Part shown: positions 37,433-39,198 of the stretch, piece after piece
Numbering within the stretch: the first letter of the stretch is position 1
Layout of the letters: each line of letters begins with the position of its first letter
Origin: Planctomycetia bacterium
GTDB lineage: Bacteria; Planctomycetota; UBA8108; UBA1146
Direction of reading: 5' to 3'
Length of the DNA stretch: 39,198 nt
Assembly (NCBI GenBank): GCA_012269595.1
Contig: JAAXJX010000018.1
Span: 1-39,198, forward strand
Translations under genes and position numbers: made by a program
The notes under the pieces: model-generated
Seen by the model: the letters and a program-made list of their open reading frames with translations, nothing else
The model's database searches: none
Told to the model about the DNA's origin: nothing

Positions 37433-38851
37433 ATGTCGTCTTCAGGAGGATCCGGGCAATCAGGCAAGGAAAGCTGCAGTTTCTGCGGCAAGCAGGCCCA
37501 TGAGGCTTCTCGCCTGATTGCCGGCCCTCCGGGCCTTTTCATCTGCGCCGACTGCGTCGATCTCTGTCATGTGATCATCCATCCGGATCCACAGCAGGGT
37601 GGTGAGGCAGTCACCGAAACCGCGCCGCGCACCCTCGATGAAGTGCCCAGTCCACGCGAGCTCTACAACGAATTGCAGCGCTACGTCATCGGTCAGGAGG
37701 AGGCGAAACGCACCCTCTCGGTGGCGGTCCATCTGCATTACCGTCGTCTCGTTCATCTCGACGCTCTCGCCAGCCGCGAAAAGGCGGAGGGTGAAGAAGA
37801 TGTGCAGATCGAGAAATCCAACATCCTGATGATCGGCCCCACCGGCAGCGGAAAGACGCTGATGGCGAAGACCCTCGCCAGCGTTCTCGACGTGCCCTTG
37901 GCCATCGGCGATGCGACCACGCTCACTGAAGCGGGGTACGTGGGTGAAGACGTGGAGAACCTGCTGCTCAAGCTGGTCATGGCCGCCGATTACGACATGG
38001 CCAAGGCGGAGCGCGGCATCATCTTCATCGATGAAACCGACAAGGTTGGCAAGGCCACCCAGAATGTCTCCATCACCCGCGATGTTTCCGGTGAGGGTGT
38101 GCAGCAGGCACTGCTGAAAATCCTCGAGGGAACCGTGGCCAACATTCCTCCCCAGGGAGGCCGCAAGCATCCGGAGCAGCAATACCTGCAACTGGACACC
38201 ACCAACATTCTCTTCATCTGTGGTGGCGCCTTTGAAGGCCTGCCGGAGGTGGTCGCCGAGCGACTCAATGCACGCAAGGTTGGCTTCCGTCCCGGGGAAG
38301 AGAAAAAAGAATCTGAAGAGTTGCCGGATATCGAGGATCCCAATGAGCGCGCCCGCCTTTACGGCAAGGTGCAGGTCCAGGATCTGATCAAGTTCGGCAT
38401 GATCCCCGAGTTCGTCGGACGCCTGCCGGTGCTTACCGCTCTGCAGCCCCTCGATGAAGAGGATCTGGTCAAGGTGCTGACTGAGCCGCGCAATGCGCTG
38501 GTCCGTCAGTATCAGCAGTTCTTCCAGATGGAGGGGGGTGAGCTCGAGTTCACCCCGGGTGCCCTGCGCGAGATTGCGCGCATCGCCCGTGAGCGCGGAA
38601 CCGGTGCCCGTGGATTGCGTTCCGTCGTCGAGGATCTGATGCGTGACATCCTCTTCGAGATCTCTGAAGACAGCATTCGTGGCAAGAAGACGATCATCGA
38701 TGAAAGTCTTGTGACTGCGCTGGACGAAGATGAAACCGTTCCCGCTCCCAAGACAGAAGATCTGGGTGTCGATCTGTCAGCGAATGAAGACGATCGCAAC
38801 GATGGTGCGGCCCCGCCGGCGGGCGACACGGCTGCACAGCACCTGTCCTAA
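37433..38851 (+). CDS. clpX: ATP-dependent Clp protease ATP-binding subunit ClpX
   Basis: ClpX unfolds substrates and passes them to ClpP. The protein has 472 residues. The N-terminal C4 zinc finger is complete (C15, C18, C38, C41). The AAA+ domain has Walker A GPTGSGKT (134-141), Walker [10 protein letters not shown], the pore-loop region around GYVGEDVE, and [12 protein letters not shown] in sensor 2. It ends in an acidic tail of about 50 residues not seen in short ClpX, probably disordered. The ribosome site before ATG 37433 is weak; coupling from clpP is likely. Confidence 0.98.
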   Translation: MSSSGGSGQSGKESCSFCGKQAHEASRLIAGPPGLFICADCVDLCHVIIHPDPQQGGEAVTETAPRTLDEVPSPRELYNELQRYVIGQEEAKRTLSVAVHLHYRRLVHLDALASREKAEGEEDVQIEKSNILMIGPTGSGKTLMAKTLASVLDVPLAIGDATTLTEAGYVGEDVENLLLKLVMAADYDMAKAERGIIFIDETDKVGKATQNVSITRDVSGEGVQQALLKILEGTVANIPPQGGRKHPEQQYLQLDTTNILFICGGAFEGLPEVVAERLNARKVGFRPGEEKKESEELPDIEDPNERARLYGKVQVQDLIKFGMIPEFVGRLPVLTALQPLDEEDLVKVLTEPRNALVRQYQQFFQMEGGELEFTPGALREIARIARERGTGARGLRSVVEDLMRDILFEISEDSIRGKKTIIDESLVTALDEDETVPAPKTEDLGVDLSANEDDRNDGAAPPAGDTAAQHLS

Positions 38852-38880
38852 AAGATTTTCTCTGGTGCGGCTTCCAAACC

Positions 38881-39198
38881 TCAAACCTGTTCCCTGAGGC
38901 CCGTGATTCTCCACGGTTCCACCGGCTGGCTCTTGCCTTTGACACTGACCGGTTCCAGGGCTTCCCGAAGAATCGAATCTTCCAGTGCTTTTGCCGTGTT
39001 GGGGCCGACGATGATCTCTCCCGGAGTCGCCACCTGGGATTCGAATCGGCTGGCCGTGTTGACGGTGTCGCCGATGACGGTGTAGTCCCGGCGTGCCTGC
39101 GATCCCACATCGCCGACGGTGGCGATGCCCGAGTTGATGCCGATGCGCATCCGCAAGTCGGGCCAGTCCGGATGCTCTGCATTGAAGCGGGCCAGATG
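38881..39198 (-). CDS. Class III adenylate/guanylate cyclase, partial
   Basis: Only the C-terminal 105 residues are in the window; the frame is open to the right edge, so the start is beyond it. The visible part is the end of a class III cyclase catalytic domain: [34 protein letters not shown] with the conserved GD-VN-ASR, then [13 protein letters not shown] and the [14 protein letters not shown] ending. Class III enzymes make cAMP or cGMP; substrate specificity lies outside the visible part. Such proteins often carry sensor or FHA domains upstream. It is convergent with clpX, 29 bp apart. Confidence 0.88.
   Translation of the reverse strand, partial: HLARFNAEHPDWPDLRMRIGINSGIATVGDVGSQARRDYTVIGDTVNTASRFESQVATPGEIIVGPNTAKALEDSILREALEPVSVKGKSQPVEPWRITGLREQV

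Overview
The window is a chromosomal segment of a moderately GC-rich bacterium that contains the dnaA-dnaN-gyrB replication locus. Several traits point to a planctomycete or close relative: a secreted PDZ-like/HEAT protein resembling the DUF6288 family, a bacterial XPB helicase, no recF between dnaN and gyrB, and frequent TTG/GTG starts. This placement is an inference; no rRNA or other strong phylogenetic marker is present. Both ends cut genes: a TPR/SPOR protein on the left and a class III nucleotide cyclase on the right.

Layout. 1-4391: envelope proteins (TPR/SPOR, a carboxypeptidase-regulatory-like repeat protein, a TolB-like lipoprotein), a YjbQ-family enzyme and a small pseudo-receiver protein. 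3708-8085 (-): three overlapping genes for XPB helicase, a large Helicase_C_3-type partner and an unknown protein. 8086-8561: a gene-free stretch with four inverted repeats. 8562-18982 (-): dnaA, a probable oriC with TTTTCCACA DnaA boxes, dnaN, dciA (DUF721), gyrB, panB, a panE-like gene and gyrA, so pantothenate genes sit between the gyrase subunits. 19346: tRNA-Ser(GCU).

19538-26830 is a self-contained metal (probably zinc) island. Two convergent operons each start at a promoter carrying the same operator, TGATAAT-NN-ATTATCA. The rightward operon encodes a ZigA-like CobW GTPase and a flavoprotein. The leftward one encodes an ABC exporter (ATPase plus two permeases), a Fur/Zur-type repressor and a MerC-like membrane protein. 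The genes meet 7 bp apart at 22155/22163.

26861-35038: a DUF6288/HEAT protein with a FabZ-like dehydratase; a STAS/pseudo-receiver/anti-sigma kinase fusion; tRNA-Gly(GCC); a cytokinin-dehydrogenase-like flavoprotein overlapping a VOC plus SRPBCC-like fusion; and a cyclic-nucleotide-binding-fold domain fused to methylglyoxal synthase. 35313-38851 (+): the proteostasis cluster tig-clpP-clpX. The last feature (-) is the partial cyclase.

The strongest candidates for new biology are the twin-operator zinc island, the CNB-methylglyoxal synthase fusion, the three-module partner-switch protein, the XPB trio with its unknown third member, and the structured intergenic region behind gyrA.
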